A stretch of 64,000 nt of DNA. Origin: Paenibacillus aceris. GTDB taxonomy: Bacteria > Bacillota > Bacilli > Paenibacillales > NBRC-103111. The notes under the pieces are model-generated. The model worked only from the letters and a program-made list of their open reading frames with translations. It did no database searches and was not told the DNA's origin. This document shows positions 52,104-62,600 of this stretch, in pieces. The DNA lies in the NCBI RefSeq assembly GCF_017874035.1, contig NZ_JAGGKV010000002.1, positions 494,676 through 558,675 of the forward strand. Reading direction: 5' to 3'. Both the position numbers and the translations under genes were made by a program. The first letter of the stretch is position 1. Every line of letters starts with the position of its first letter.

Positions 52104-53315
52104 ATGAAGCATAGTTATGTATCTCATCTTTTTTGCCCGAAATGTGACACTCGATATACGATCGAGGACAAGCATCAATTGTGTACGTGTGGTTCTCCGC
52201 TTTTAGTTGCTTATGATATGGAAAGTTTAGCAGGGGCCTTAAATCCTGCCATGCTGCGTGACCGCGAACCGAGCTTATGGCGCTATCGGGAGCTGCTTCC
52301 AGTTCTTCATCCAGAGCATGTTGTCACGCTCGGTGAGGGCCTTACTCCGCTGCTTCCCATGCCAAACATCGGCGCGGACATGCAGATTCCCGGCCTGCTT
52401 ATGAAGGACGAAGGATTGCTGCCAACCGGCTCTTTCAAGGCGCGAGGCGCAGCGGTCGGAATCTCTAAGGCCAAAGAGCTGGGCGTGACGGAACTCGCCA
52501 TGCCAACCAATGGCAATGCTGGTGCTGCTTGGGCTTTGTACGCAGCGAGGGCAAAGATGAAGTCAACCGTCATCATGCCCATCGATGCTCCGCTCATTAC
52601 CCGTAACGAATGTGCGATCTCCGGGTCCAATCTATACCTCGTTAACGGCCTCATCAGCGATGCAGGGCGAATTGTTGCGGATCTTGTACAATCGTACGGT
52701 CTCTATGATGCTTCTACGCTCAAAGAGCCATACCGTATCGAAGGCAAGAAGACGATGGGGCTGGAAATCGCCGAGCAGCTGGGCTGGAAGCTGCCTGACG
52801 TTATATTGTATCCGACTGGCGGCGGCGTGGGTTTAATTGGCATTTACAAAGCGCTAAAGGAGCTGCAAACCTTAGGGTGGGTTCAAGGAAAATTGCCGCG
52901 GCTTGTCGCCGTTCAAGCGGAAGGCTGCGCTCCAATCGTGAAGGCTTGGGATAACCAGGAGAAAGAATCTCAATTCTGGACAGCATCCAAGACTGTCGCC
53001 TTCGGTATTAACGTTCCGAAAGCGCTTGGCGATTTCTTAGTACTAGAGGCGGTTTATGCGACAGGAGGATGCGCGGTTTCCATTTCTGACGAGGAACTGC
53101 TGCAAGAACAACAGCGAGTGGCGGAGCTCGAAGGCGCGTTCGTATGCCCGGAGGGAGCGGCCACATTCGCAGCCGCAAGAAAGCTGAAGCAAACCGGCTG
53201 GATCGGTGAAAATGAGTGCGTCATCGCGCTGAACACGGGCGCAGGGATTAAATATCCGGACACCGTAAACGTGCAGGTTCCCGTATTGCAACCTGGGGAA
53301 TGGATCACGCGATAG
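52104..53315 (+). CDS. Threonine synthase-like PLP enzyme (copy 2)
   Basis: A 403-residue paralogue of 6379-7587 with the same plan. The zinc ribbon is Cys11, Cys14, Cys27, Cys29; the PLP lysine is Lys112 in LPTGSFKARG; PTNGNAGAAW and the cradle PTGGGVGLIG follow. The shared segment WRYRELLPV then VVTLGEGLTPLL places both copies in one subfamily. Start ATG follows TTAGGAGA. It is 15 kb away from other amino-acid genes and lies just after the germination operon. Threonine synthesis is likely, but one copy may use another phosphorylated or beta-substituted amino acid. Confidence 0.8.
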   Translation: MKHSYVSHLFCPKCDTRYTIEDKHQLCTCGSPLLVAYDMESLAGALNPAMLRDREPSLWRYRELLPVLHPEHVVTLGEGLTPLLPMPNIGADMQIPGLLMKDEGLLPTGSFKARGAAVGISKAKELGVTELAMPTNGNAGAAWALYAARAKMKSTVIMPIDAPLITRNECAISGSNLYLVNGLISDAGRIVADLVQSYGLYDASTLKEPYRIEGKKTMGLEIAEQLGWKLPDVILYPTGGGVGLIGIYKALKELQTLGWVQGKLPRLVAVQAEGCAPIVKAWDNQEKESQFWTASKTVAFGINVPKALGDFLVLEAVYATGGCAVSISDEELLQEQQRVAELEGAFVCPEGAATFAAARKLKQTGWIGENECVIALNTGAGIKYPDTVNVQVPVLQPGEWITR

Positions 53316-53335
53316 GGGCCGGAGGTGAATTCCAA

Positions 53336-53539
53336 TTGAATAAAACGCTTTTCACGGACATGCAATTATTCGCGGCGGCACTCTCTCAAGTGAATGTCGC
53401 CGTGATCCAGCGAACTGCCGATGACATCCCTGTTTTTCTTGCTGTCGGCGTGATCAGAAAGTATACGCCATATGAAGTGCAGGTTGGCGAATACACTTAT
53501 TTGCGGGAAGAAAGCGAGTTCCGCGTTGAAGAGGACTGA
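53336..53539 (+). CDS. Small hypothetical protein, 67 aa
   Basis: A 67-residue ORF (NKTLFTDMQLFAAALSQVNV, ending EESEFRVEED) beginning with TTG and preceded by GGAGGTG 8 bases upstream. A beta-rich stretch (VAVIQRTADDIPVFLAVGVI) is followed by a charged acidic tail. It begins 20 bp after the threonine-synthase-like stop and is probably co-transcribed. No family is recognised. It converges on the following minus-strand gene with only 12 bp between stops. Confidence 0.6.
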   Translation: MNKTLFTDMQLFAAALSQVNVAVIQRTADDIPVFLAVGVIRKYTPYEVQVGEYTYLREESEFRVEED

Positions 53540-53551
53540 GCCCTCCGACAA

Positions 53552-54046
53552 TTAGTAAAATGTCACTTCACAAAAAGACCCCAGTGGAATTATTTCATTC
53601 AAATAACTGTACATGGCTTCCTTCTCTCGATTTTGAAGACTTCTGGTGGCATAAAAATCAAAATAAATCAGACTTTCAGCTGCATCATATTTCACAAACG
53701 ATAACTGACCGAATGGAAACAGCCGATTAATCGCCTCAATAATGCCATATTGATTCAAATTTCTACGCTTAGCGGTTTGGATAACAGCTTCCGGAATATC
53801 ATGCTCGAGCGGCACTCTATCCGTTTGCACCATATGATAGGCTTTCACTTGGTAGTAAACATAGGGATACAAGTAACCGCTTGCATATTGCAGCAGGCAC
53901 GCTGCGTCCTTATCTGTTAAGCGCAGGTCTTCATTCCATGCATAGATGGTCGCCTTATGTTTTTCAGGCGTATGAATCCGGACATATTTCAAATGCGGAA
54001 ATCGATTTTTCACCAGCTGCTCCGATAATAAACGAGTTCCCACCAT
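53552..54046 (-). CDS. Hypothetical protein, 164 aa
   Basis: A cytoplasmic, near-neutral protein with no signal peptide. Recognisable elements are a basic N-terminal region, a helix LTDKDAACLLQYASGYLYPY, and a C-terminal strand-rich part (SFVKYDAAESLIYFDFYATR). No family is recognised. Start 54046 is preferred (AAGGGG 5 bases upstream), with an in-frame GTG six bases earlier as an alternative. It lies convergent to the 67-aa gene and upstream of the catalase terminator. Confidence 0.65.
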   Translation of the reverse strand: MVGTRLLSEQLVKNRFPHLKYVRIHTPEKHKATIYAWNEDLRLTDKDAACLLQYASGYLYPYVYYQVKAYHMVQTDRVPLEHDIPEAVIQTAKRRNLNQYGIIEAINRLFPFGQLSFVKYDAAESLIYFDFYATRSLQNREKEAMYSYLNEIIPLGSFCEVTFY

Positions 54047-54089
54047 GATCACCCCTTCGGATTATTGGCCTTCCCTACAGCATATGCCA

Positions 54090-54137
54090 TAAAAAAGAGG
54101 CAGCTAACCTTTTGCTGCGAAAAGGTAGCTGCCTCAA
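54090..54137 (-). terminator. Intrinsic terminator of the catalase gene
   Basis: On the minus strand GAGGCAGCTACCTTTT pairs with AAAAGGTTAGCTGCCTC, followed by TTTTTT. It begins 10 bp after the catalase stop. Confidence 0.9.
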
Positions 54138-54146
54138 CTTATTATC

Positions 54147-55598
54147 TTATTCAGGTACGGATAAACCAAGACCTTCTGCGATACGAATGCCGTATTCGGG
54201 ATCTGCCTTATAGAAATGGCCGATCTGTCTCTGCTTGATTTCATCAGACTCAACAGGCTTCATTGCGCCAACAATCGTTTGTACAAGGCGTGTACGCTCA
54301 TCCTCGCTTAGAAGCCGGTACAAATCGCCTGGCTGCGTATAGTGATCATGATGATCATATCCTACGCTGTCGGCTGAACCTGACACCTCAAATGGCGCGA
54401 TTTTGCTGTCCGGCGACTCCTTCGGTCCCCCAAAGCTGTTCGGCTCGTAGTAGACCGAGCTCCCACCGTTATCATCCGAGCGCATTTGACCGTCCCGCTG
54501 GTAGGTGTTCACTTCGCTGCGCGGCCGGTTGATCGGCAATGCCTGATGATTCGCGCCAACCCGGTAACGATGCGCGTCCCCGTAGGCAAACAGGCGGCCT
54601 TGCAGCATTTTATCCGGTGAAACATCAATGCCAGGAACTAGCGTGCCCGGTGAAAATGTCGCCTGCTCAACCTCGGCAAAATAATTGTCCGGATTCCGGT
54701 CCAGCACCATGCGGCCTACTTCAATTAACGGATAGTCTTTCTGAGACCATACTTTCGTCACATCAAAAGGATCAAAGCGATACGTGTTCGCATCCTCGAG
54801 CGGCATGATCTGCACACACAGCTTCCAAGCCGGGAAATCTCCTTGAGCAATCGCATTGAACAAATCTTCCGTATGATAATCCGGATTGTCTGCCGCCAGC
54901 TGCGCCGCCACATCAGGCGATAAATTTTTAACCCCTTGCTCAGTTTTAAAATGATACTTCACCCATACGCCGACGCCTTCGCTATTTACCCATTTGAACG
55001 TATGACTGCCAAAGCCATGCATATGCCGCAGAGTCGCAGGAATCCCGCGATCTGACATCAGAATCGTCACTTGATGCAGCGACTCCGGCGATAGCGACCA
55101 GAAATCCCACACGGCATTAGGGTTTTTCAAATGCGTCTGCGGGTGGCGTTTTTGCGTATGAATGAAATCCGGAAATTTAATCGCATCGCGGATGAAAAAC
55201 ACAGGCGTGTTATTTCCAACCAAATCATAATTGCCTTCATCTGTGTAAAATTTCACCGCAAACCCGCGCGGATCCCGGACCGTGTCAGCAGAACCGTTTT
55301 CGCCGGCAACAGTCGAAAAACGCACGAACAGCGGCGTCCTCTTACCTACTTCAGCAAAAAGGCTAGCTTTCGTATACTTCGTCAAATCTTGTGTGACTTC
55401 AAAATAACCGTGCGCCCCGGCGCCTTTGGCATGTACGACCCGCTCCGGCACCCGTTCCCGGTTGAAGTGGGCCAATTTCTCCAACAGGTGAACATCTTGG
55501 ATCAGTGTTGGCCCTCGCGCGCCTGCGGTTATGGAGTTTTGGTTATCCCCGACGGGAGCCCCCCAGCTGGTTGTTAGTTTGTTCTTTTCCGTGCTCAT
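54147..55598 (-). CDS. Catalase, small-subunit monofunctional (clade 3)
   Basis: A 483-residue heme catalase that splits hydrogen peroxide. The distal site [12 protein letters not shown] holds the catalytic His, [11 protein letters not shown] the Asn, and [17 protein letters not shown] the proximal Tyr with its heme-ligand motif. The length is typical for clade 3 enzymes of Bacillales (KatA/vegetative type). Start ATG has AGAGGTGATTGAGC upstream. No convincing PerR box was found. It is monocistronic, ending at the terminator 54090-54137. Confidence 0.95.
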   Translation of the reverse strand: MSTEKNKLTTSWGAPVGDNQNSITAGARGPTLIQDVHLLEKLAHFNRERVPERVVHAKGAGAHGYFEVTQDLTKYTKASLFAEVGKRTPLFVRFSTVAGENGSADTVRDPRGFAVKFYTDEGNYDLVGNNTPVFFIRDAIKFPDFIHTQKRHPQTHLKNPNAVWDFWSLSPESLHQVTILMSDRGIPATLRHMHGFGSHTFKWVNSEGVGVWVKYHFKTEQGVKNLSPDVAAQLAADNPDYHTEDLFNAIAQGDFPAWKLCVQIMPLEDANTYRFDPFDVTKVWSQKDYPLIEVGRMVLDRNPDNYFAEVEQATFSPGTLVPGIDVSPDKMLQGRLFAYGDAHRYRVGANHQALPINRPRSEVNTYQRDGQMRSDDNGGSSVYYEPNSFGGPKESPDSKIAPFEVSGSADSVGYDHHDHYTQPGDLYRLLSEDERTRLVQTIVGAMKPVESDEIKQRQIGHFYKADPEYGIRIAEGLGLSVPE

Positions 55599-55742
55599 TG
55601 CTCAATCACCTCTTAAGTATAATTGTGAAGCTCCCGCTTAAGCGCTCTCATCGCTGACAGGATATGGATATGACAACTTTCTTTTGCCTCTTTCATATGT
55701 ATTCGAGAACCTGTCTTGTTATGATGATCCAGGGGAACAATT

Positions 55743-55781
55743 GAAAAACCTGGCGGAAAGATCACAGATCTCCACCAGGTC
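55743..55781 (-). terminator. Intrinsic terminator after the first PL11 gene
   Basis: On the minus strand ACCTGGTGGAGATC pairs with GATCTTTCCGCCAGGT, then TTTTTC. It is 14 bp after the lyase stop. Confidence 0.88.
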
Positions 55782-55795
55782 CTCAATTTGACCGA

Positions 55796-58700
55796 TTATT
55801 TTAAAATGTAGCTGGCTACTTCACTTAGATCCAGAATATCAATCACGCCGTCTGCGTGAACGTCAGCTTTGCTGTTCCAGTTAGGATCAGCGCTCGTTTG
55901 TCCGTAGTGGGCAGCAATGAAGGCTAAGTCACCGATACTCACGTCACCGGAATTGTTAACGTCGTATGCATGGCTAGTGTTCACTGAAGCTTGGAATGCG
56001 GACAGGGCGGCATTCAGCTCAGCAACCGCTTGCGTAATTTCGGTTTGAGTGACATCCGGATTCGCCTGAACAGCCTTGGCCTTCGCAATGGCAGCCAAAA
56101 GCACCGCTTTCGAGCCCATTGGATATTCCCCTTGACCGATACCTTCAACCGCTTGTGCGTAGCTCGCTTCTGCCGTGCTAATTAGCTCATTCAGCGAGGA
56201 CAAGTCCGCATATCGAATCGTAATTGGTTTATCCACAGATTGGAAGGTCGTTTCTACACCTTCAGCATTTGCGACTTGTGCAGAGCTGTAGACGTTGGTA
56301 GCAACCGTGCTGCTGACCGGCTTAGCTCTTAACTGGAGCGATACCAATTCGCTATTGCCCGTCACGCCATAATCCGTTCCTAAGCTGGCTAGGATGATTC
56401 GCACCTTGCCAGGTGTACTGTACACATTCCCTACAACACTTACGCCTTCTTGCAAACCGGTTGCAGACACATATTCGAAGTAATCCGGATCATACGTAAA
56501 GCTCACATTCTGCGCTACGATCGGTTCCTTTATTCCGTTCAGCCCATATGTCAGCTTAATCGTCTCGCCCGGTTTCAGCGTGCTGCTGCCGCTTAAACTA
56601 ATGCCTGGTTCTTGCGTTTCACCTGCAGGTACCGTAATATTCGGCATTGGCGGCTGAGTCATCCCGCCACCGAGATAATAACTTACATGAGGCGGCTGGT
56701 TGTAGCCGGTATTTTCACGGGCCACACCTAATCGGTAAACAGGATCATGCATAAGCGTATAGAAACGATAATCGGTTACATCGGTTGTCATATAAATGCG
56801 CAAAGCACTGCTGTCTTCCAGACGCCACATGGCTTCCTCGCGCCAGTCGCCGAATAAATCGGCTTGCAGACCCGGGTTCCCTTTTGTTCCATTGTTGGAG
56901 AAAGTCCCATTCGCTGACAGCAGCGTTTTTACTTGGGAATTCTCATAGTCCCATTTCAAAATGTTGCCGACACCGGTTAAAGTCGTATCGTTGTACGTAT
57001 GATCAAGCAGCTCGCGCTGGAGATCACCGTCCCACCAAATAGCAAAGTTCGCAGGCGGGATATGCGTGGCTATCTCATTCCCTTTCACGTCGTACAAGCC
57101 TCCGGAAGTGCTGTTCCAGCCCCCTGCATCAATGGCCCAAGACTCAGCCCCTTTGTACCGAGGGTCGATATCCGCAGAAACACCACGTCCGACGTCATAC
57201 GTCGTAGGTTTCCCCCAGATCAGCTCGCCTGTTTTCGCATCGCGGAATTCCATACCGGCACGGTTCGGCTTCTCCTCATGAACCTGGAACACCTCGTATC
57301 CAGGACGGTCCGGGTCCAAATCACTCAAGTGCATCGCATCGCCATGCCCTAATCCCGTTGTATACAGGCCTTTGCCATCGTTATCAACAGCCATTGCGCC
57401 ATAAACAATTTCATCCTTGCCGTCACCGTCAACATCCGCAACGCTCAAGTTATGATTTCCTTGACCTGCGTAGCTGCCATTTCCGGGAGTGTCGGAATCA
57501 AACGTCCACACCTTGGACAGCTGTCCGTCTCTCCAGTTATAGGCGACCAGAACGGTTCTTGTGTAGTAGCCCCGGGCCATAATCAAACTCGGATGCTCGC
57601 CATCCAGATAGGCGATTGCTGCCAGAAAACGATCGACTCGGTTTCCGTACGTATCTCCCCAATTACCGACTGTTCCCCTTGGAGGTTCATAGGAGGTAGT
57701 GGTAAGCGTTTTGCCAGTAGCCCCTTCAAAGATGCTCATATACTCCGGTCCCGTTAAAATATAGCCGGATGAATTGCGATAATCCGCCGCCCCGTTTCCG
57801 AGCACAGTTCCGGCTCCATCGATGGTTCCGTCTGCCGTCTTCATCGCGACCTCGGCTTTGCCGTCCCCATCAAGATCGTACACCATAAATTGCGTGTAGT
57901 GAGCTCCCGCTCGGATGTTCTTGCCCAAATCAATGCGCCACAACTGCGTACCGTCCAGCTCATACGCATCGATAAATACGTTGCCTGTGTAACCGGACTG
58001 GGAGTTGTCCTTGGAATTGGATGGGTCCCATTTCACGACATATTCGTATTGTCCGTCACCATCCAAATCGCCGACACTGACGTCGTTCGCACTGTACGTG
58101 TAGGCGACCCCATCCGGTGTCGTGCCGCCAGCCGGTCTCTTTAACGGGATATCCAGATAATTCGTTCCCATGACAGATGCGCCGCTTGAAGCTGTTTGTT
58201 CAATCCCGCCCAGCACTGCTCGAACCGTATAGGTCGATTGAAGCGTACCTTCACTATCCAGGAAGTTGGTGCTCGATGTGATCGGTGTGCTGTTAATTTT
58301 CTGACCATCCCGGTACAGGTTGAATGAGATCGTACTAGGTTCAGTGCCCAGCAGCCTCCAGCCGACATATACACCATTACTCACTTTGATTGCGGTAACA
58401 CCGCGCTCCAAACGTTCCATTTGGCGGTAGAAGATTTTTTTAACAGGTGAAATGGCGGTTGCCGTGAGATCGGATAGACCTGCTGTGTTTACGGCTGCGA
58501 TTTTGTAATAATACGGAACATTCGTTGTCACGGATTGATCCACATAAGACGGAACCGAAGTTACTGCAATTTTACTATAGGTTCCCGTTTCGCTTGCCGA
58601 TCTGTAAACATAGTAATAGGCAGCTCCTGCAGCTGTGTCCCACCCTAAGCTAACGGAATTCTCCGTCGCGCTCGAAACTTGGAAATGAGCTGGAGCAGCT

Positions 58701-59521
58701 GGTTTTTGCCCTGTGCTGTCTGCGACAGTTACTGTAAGGGGATCACTTTTAGGAGATTCATAACCTCCGCTAGTGTTCGATACCGCATACGTGTACGTTA
58801 ATCCAAGCTCAACAGAGCTGTCCGAATAGGCGGTCCCGCTCGAAGTTCCGATTTTGGCATACTCCGTTTGGCCTTCTGCTTTCCTGTAAATGGTATATTC
58901 GCTAACGCCCTGCGCCGCATCCCAGCTAAGCTGTACGCTTGGTGCAGGTGTAACGCTCACACTGTCAACCTTGACTCCGCTCATGACAACAGCTGGCGTG
59001 ATTTCGATGGCATTCACACGGCCGTCATTGCCGCCAATGTCAAAGTTCATCTGACCGTCTGCGACTGTTACTACAGCCGTGATATCCTGGAAGCTGCCGC
59101 TGGCTGTATTCGTACTGCCACGATTTACTCCTTCAATCGTAACAGCTGTCTTATTGCTTGCCGTTCCATCGCCTGCGCTTACTTTAACGAAATAATCCCC
59201 ATTATCCATATCTACTTTAAAGGAAAAACTTTTATCAATGACAAAATCTCTTAACGTATCGCTATAACTGGCTCCACGATCCCTGCTAGCTATCGTTTTG
59301 CTCAAACCATATCCAAGTGTACTGCTGTACAACGTGGATTCGGATACTCTCGTAAACCCGGGTGCTACAGGACTTGTCGCCGTTCCAAAATCAAACAGGT
59401 AAGCATGCTGAGCTGCATAGCCAGTCTCGGGAAGCAGCGCTGCGCCTGAAAATAAGGTAAACGCCATCGATGCGCTTAGCAAAAGTGGAAACATTTTTTT
59501 CATCTTCATTATCACGTTCAA
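55796..59521 (-). CDS. Secreted PL11 rhamnogalacturonan lyase with FN3, cohesin-like and dockerin-like domains
   Basis: A ~1241-residue secreted enzyme. Signal peptide to ~37; a malectin/galactose-binding-like module ~40-177 (YLFDFGTATSPVAPGFTRV); two FN3 domains ~185-268 and ~274-358; the PL11 beta-propeller ~365-965 with repeated DxDGDG calcium loops (VGDLDGDGQYEYVVKWDP); a cohesin-like beta-sandwich ~971-1106; a FIVAR-like helical segment ~1107-1182; and a dockerin-like pair of calcium loops ~1183-1241 (DVNNSGDVSIGDLAFI, DVHADGVIDILDLSEV). It cleaves the rhamnose-galacturonate pectin backbone by elimination. The start is uncertain (GTG at codon 3, 8 bases from AAAGG, is best). It lies 146 bp after the second PL11 gene. 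Confidence 0.92.
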   Translation of the reverse strand: MNVIMKMKKMFPLLLSASMAFTLFSGAALLPETGYAAQHAYLFDFGTATSPVAPGFTRVSESTLYSSTLGYGLSKTIASRDRGASYSDTLRDFVIDKSFSFKVDMDNGDYFVKVSAGDGTASNKTAVTIEGVNRGSTNTASGSFQDITAVVTVADGQMNFDIGGNDGRVNAIEITPAVVMSGVKVDSVSVTPAPSVQLSWDAAQGVSEYTIYRKAEGQTEYAKIGTSSGTAYSDSSVELGLTYTYAVSNTSGGYESPKSDPLTVTVADSTGQKPAAPAHFQVSSATENSVSLGWDTAAGAAYYYVYRSASETGTYSKIAVTSVPSYVDQSVTTNVPYYYKIAAVNTAGLSDLTATAISPVKKIFYRQMERLERGVTAIKVSNGVYVGWRLLGTEPSTISFNLYRDGQKINSTPITSSTNFLDSEGTLQSTYTVRAVLGGIEQTASSGASVMGTNYLDIPLKRPAGGTTPDGVAYTYSANDVSVGDLDGDGQYEYVVKWDPSNSKDNSQSGYTGNVFIDAYELDGTQLWRIDLGKNIRAGAHYTQFMVYDLDGDGKAEVAMKTADGTIDGAGTVLGNGAADYRNSSGYILTGPEYMSIFEGATGKTLTTTSYEPPRGTVGNWGDTYGNRVDRFLAAIAYLDGEHPSLIMARGYYTRTVLVAYNWRDGQLSKVWTFDSDTPGNGSYAGQGNHNLSVADVDGDGKDEIVYGAMAVDNDGKGLYTTGLGHGDAMHLSDLDPDRPGYEVFQVHEEKPNRAGMEFRDAKTGELIWGKPTTYDVGRGVSADIDPRYKGAESWAIDAGGWNSTSGGLYDVKGNEIATHIPPANFAIWWDGDLQRELLDHTYNDTTLTGVGNILKWDYENSQVKTLLSANGTFSNNGTKGNPGLQADLFGDWREEAMWRLEDSSALRIYMTTDVTDYRFYTLMHDPVYRLGVARENTGYNQPPHVSYYLGGGMTQPPMPNITVPAGETQEPGISLSGSSTLKPGETIKLTYGLNGIKEPIVAQNVSFTYDPDYFEYVSATGLQEGVSVVGNVYSTPGKVRIILASLGTDYGVTGNSELVSLQLRAKPVSSTVATNVYSSAQVANAEGVETTFQSVDKPITIRYADLSSLNELISTAEASYAQAVEGIGQGEYPMGSKAVLLAAIAKAKAVQANPDVTQTEITQAVAELNAALSAFQASVNTSHAYDVNNSGDVSIGDLAFIAAHYGQTSADPNWNSKADVHADGVIDILDLSEVASYILK

Positions 59522-59667
59522 CTACCTTTCGTTCGTTTGATGATTCAAAATGATCATAAGCAGCGAGAATCAAAACGCATATGCTAATTGAATCTCGTGA
59601 ATGGATGAAGGGGAGGAACGCAGCGAATATCCTGCCTTCCTTCCCACGAAGTTGCCTATTTTACAGC
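59522..59667. other. Short gap between the two PL11 genes
   Basis: No gene. GAGAATCAAAA pairs imperfectly with TTGAATCTC around an AGCATATGC palindrome (about 59569-59600), with no T run. It may stabilise or attenuate a joint transcript. Confidence 0.35.
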
Positions 59668-62600
59668 TTACAAGTCATCATTCATAATCAAACGAGCCAG
59701 CATGGAGAGATCAACAATATCGATCACATGATCGTTATTGAGGTCAAATTTCTTCCAATCATTCCAATCTGTATCCGCCTGCGTTTTGCCGTATGCTTTC
59801 ACCATGAGCGCTAAGTCGCCGACACTTGTTTTACCATCGTTTGTAAAGTCGCCAACAATGCTAGTAATTACAGCATTACGGAAGGCTTGCAATTTAGCGG
59901 AAAGCTCGGCAATGGCCTGATTAATCAGATCTTGCCCAATGGTTGGATCATTCGCTGCTTGAAGCGCTTTATCAATAGCTGCTTGCAGAATTGCTTTGGA
60001 ACCAGCTGGATATTCACCGACATGACTGCCTTCAACAGCGGTGCTTATCACACCTTGTGCTTCTGCGATCAAGGCATTCAACTGCATCTTGTCACCAGAA
60101 CCGATTTGAACAGCGTAGGAACCGCCTTGTAATTGCTGCTCCGTACCTTCTTTATTGGCAACAGTCAGTGCAGAGACAGAAGCCATTCCAACTCCGGATT
60201 GCACGGAGGCTTTGGCAGTCAAACCGATGCTAAACAAAGGACCATTCGGACGTGCTTGTTTGTCTCCGAAGTGAACGCCGAGAATCCGTAGCTTGCCAGG
60301 CGACATTTTATAATCAACCACTTTAAACGTATTCTCATCCAAGGAAACAGGAGGCGAATTGTTGATATCCAGCTTCGTTGTATCCACATCAATTGTGATA
60401 TCTTCCGCTACAACTTCCGATGGCACATACTGCAAGCCATAAGTAACATTGAAGGATTGACCTGGAGCAACAGCGTCAGGACCGCTTAATGAAGCACCTG
60501 CCGCAAATGGCTTCAAGTTCGGAATAGGAACCTTGGACCAATCCGTGTCAGAGGCAAAATAAAAACTTGTATACGCCGGCTGATTGTACGCCGTGTTCTG
60601 TCTAGCAATCTCTGCCCGATATTGCGGATCATGCATCAACGTGTACAGTTTGTGATTCGTTTCCTCTGTGCTCATATAGATTCGGATGGCAGAGCTGTCT
60701 GATTTTCTTACGAGTAACTCTTCTCTCCAATCGCCGAAAATGTCTGCAACGAGCGACGGATTCCCTTTGGTGGAGTTATTCGTCGTTGTCCCTGTAGCAG
60801 TCAGCGCTCTAGCTCCTCCCCACACGTCGATCGTAGGTGTTGAGCCTTCCGCTCCGTTTACAATTTGCGTAGTCATGTTGCCGGCCCATTTGATGCTCAT
60901 GTTTGTGCCTGGCAATGAAGTTCCTAACGTCGTGCCATTTGCCATTCGCAATGCGGTGGCCCATGTTTCGATTCCTCTTTTGGTCGTGTCTACGTCTCCA
61001 ATCATGCCACGCCCAGTGTCTTTGCCTGTATAGGCGCCATAGATGGTCTCGCCTGTCTTGGCATCACGGAAAGAGTAGCCGTAAGGTACACTAGTTGCAC
61101 CCTCATGAACCATGAAAATTTCTAAACCTGGACGGTCAGGGTCAATGTCAGTGACGTGAAGAGCATCCCCATGACCAAGCTCCGCATAAGTGCCTGCATT
61201 GGGTCCAGCGGATATCGTATCGCCGGAGCTGTATAATAATTTGCCATCATGGTCAATCGTCGAGGAGCCATAAACGATTTCTTGCTTGCCATCGCCGTCC
61301 ACATCAGCGCTCGTCAAGGAGTGAGCGCCCTGCGTTGTGAGTGATGCGTAGGCAGGATTGGAGCCCAGTCTGCCGTGAGGAGTGTCGTTGAATGGGTTGG
61401 TCATTTTCACCCATCCGCTGTCTACGAACCAATACTCCTCTAAGTGCTTACCGTTCCAGCGGTAAGACACGATCGTACTTCTCGTATAGTAGCCTCTGGC
61501 AATAATCGCATATGGATTCGTGCCATCCAGATAAGATACGCCTGCCAAGAAACGGTCAACCCGATTGGCAGGTTCAATTCTTGCCAGCGCGTAATCTCCC
61601 CACATGAGTCCGTCATCTTCACGGCCCGGCTTGTAGTGGATCGTCTCCAGCTCCTTGCCACTCGCACCTTCAAACACCGATAAATACTCGGGACCATCTA
61701 CAACAAACCCTTCGAACTCCCGCAATTTGTTATTCGTGCTGCGGCTAGGAGCATACACATCCATAAAATAATCCGCCAAAAGCTTGGCATCTCCTTCGGA
61801 AAGCGGATAGGAATATTGTTTGGCGATACCGAAGCACTCTTCCAAGGTTTTAGGCCACGAACCGTTAATCACCTCTGGGTGCTTATCCCAATTCATGAAC
61901 ATGTTGACCACGTGATCATAGTAGCCTTGTGCGCTCAAACGATAATCGTCAGTGTTAGAGTAACCTGCCGCAAGGTCTTCGCCCGGCATCGTAATGTACT
62001 TCGTGGATGTGACATTTCCCTGGGCATCGTAATTGCTAACTTTTGTGCCCGGCGCTGTTTTGAACATCATCTCTGATTTTCCGTCGCCATCGAAATCATA
62101 GACCATGAATTGTGTATAGTGTGCACCCGACCGGATATTTACCCCGAGATCAATGCGGTATAAAAGCGTCCCGTCAAACTTGTAGCAATCTACGTATGTA
62201 TTCCCTGTATAGCCTTTTTGGGATACGTCTTTGGAGTTGGATGGGTCCCATTTGACGAAGTATTCGTACTGTCCGTCTCCATCAACATCGCCAACGCTCA
62301 TGTCATTTGCTTTGTAGGTGTAGGCTTCGCCTTTCGGCGTCACGCCGTCTGCCGGCTTTTTCAAAGGCAAGTCATAGAAATTGTTGCCCCAAGGCGTAAC
62401 GGATGCGCTTTTGTCCACTTCATTTCCGTTTGTGACCGCAGCTACATAGTAACGCGACGATGCCGTACCAGTGCTATCAAAATAGTTCGTGCTGCTGTCA
62501 ATCGTAGCAATCTTTACGCCGTCTCTATACAAATTAAAGTTAGTCCCCGTTAGCCCCGTGCTAGAATAACCTGTAACCTCATTGCCGAGCAGCCGCCAAC

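Noticed and set aside
55599..55640. PerR box upstream of catalase
   Set aside because: The best candidate (CACAATTATACTTAA, minus strand) matches the TTATAATNATTATAA consensus poorly.
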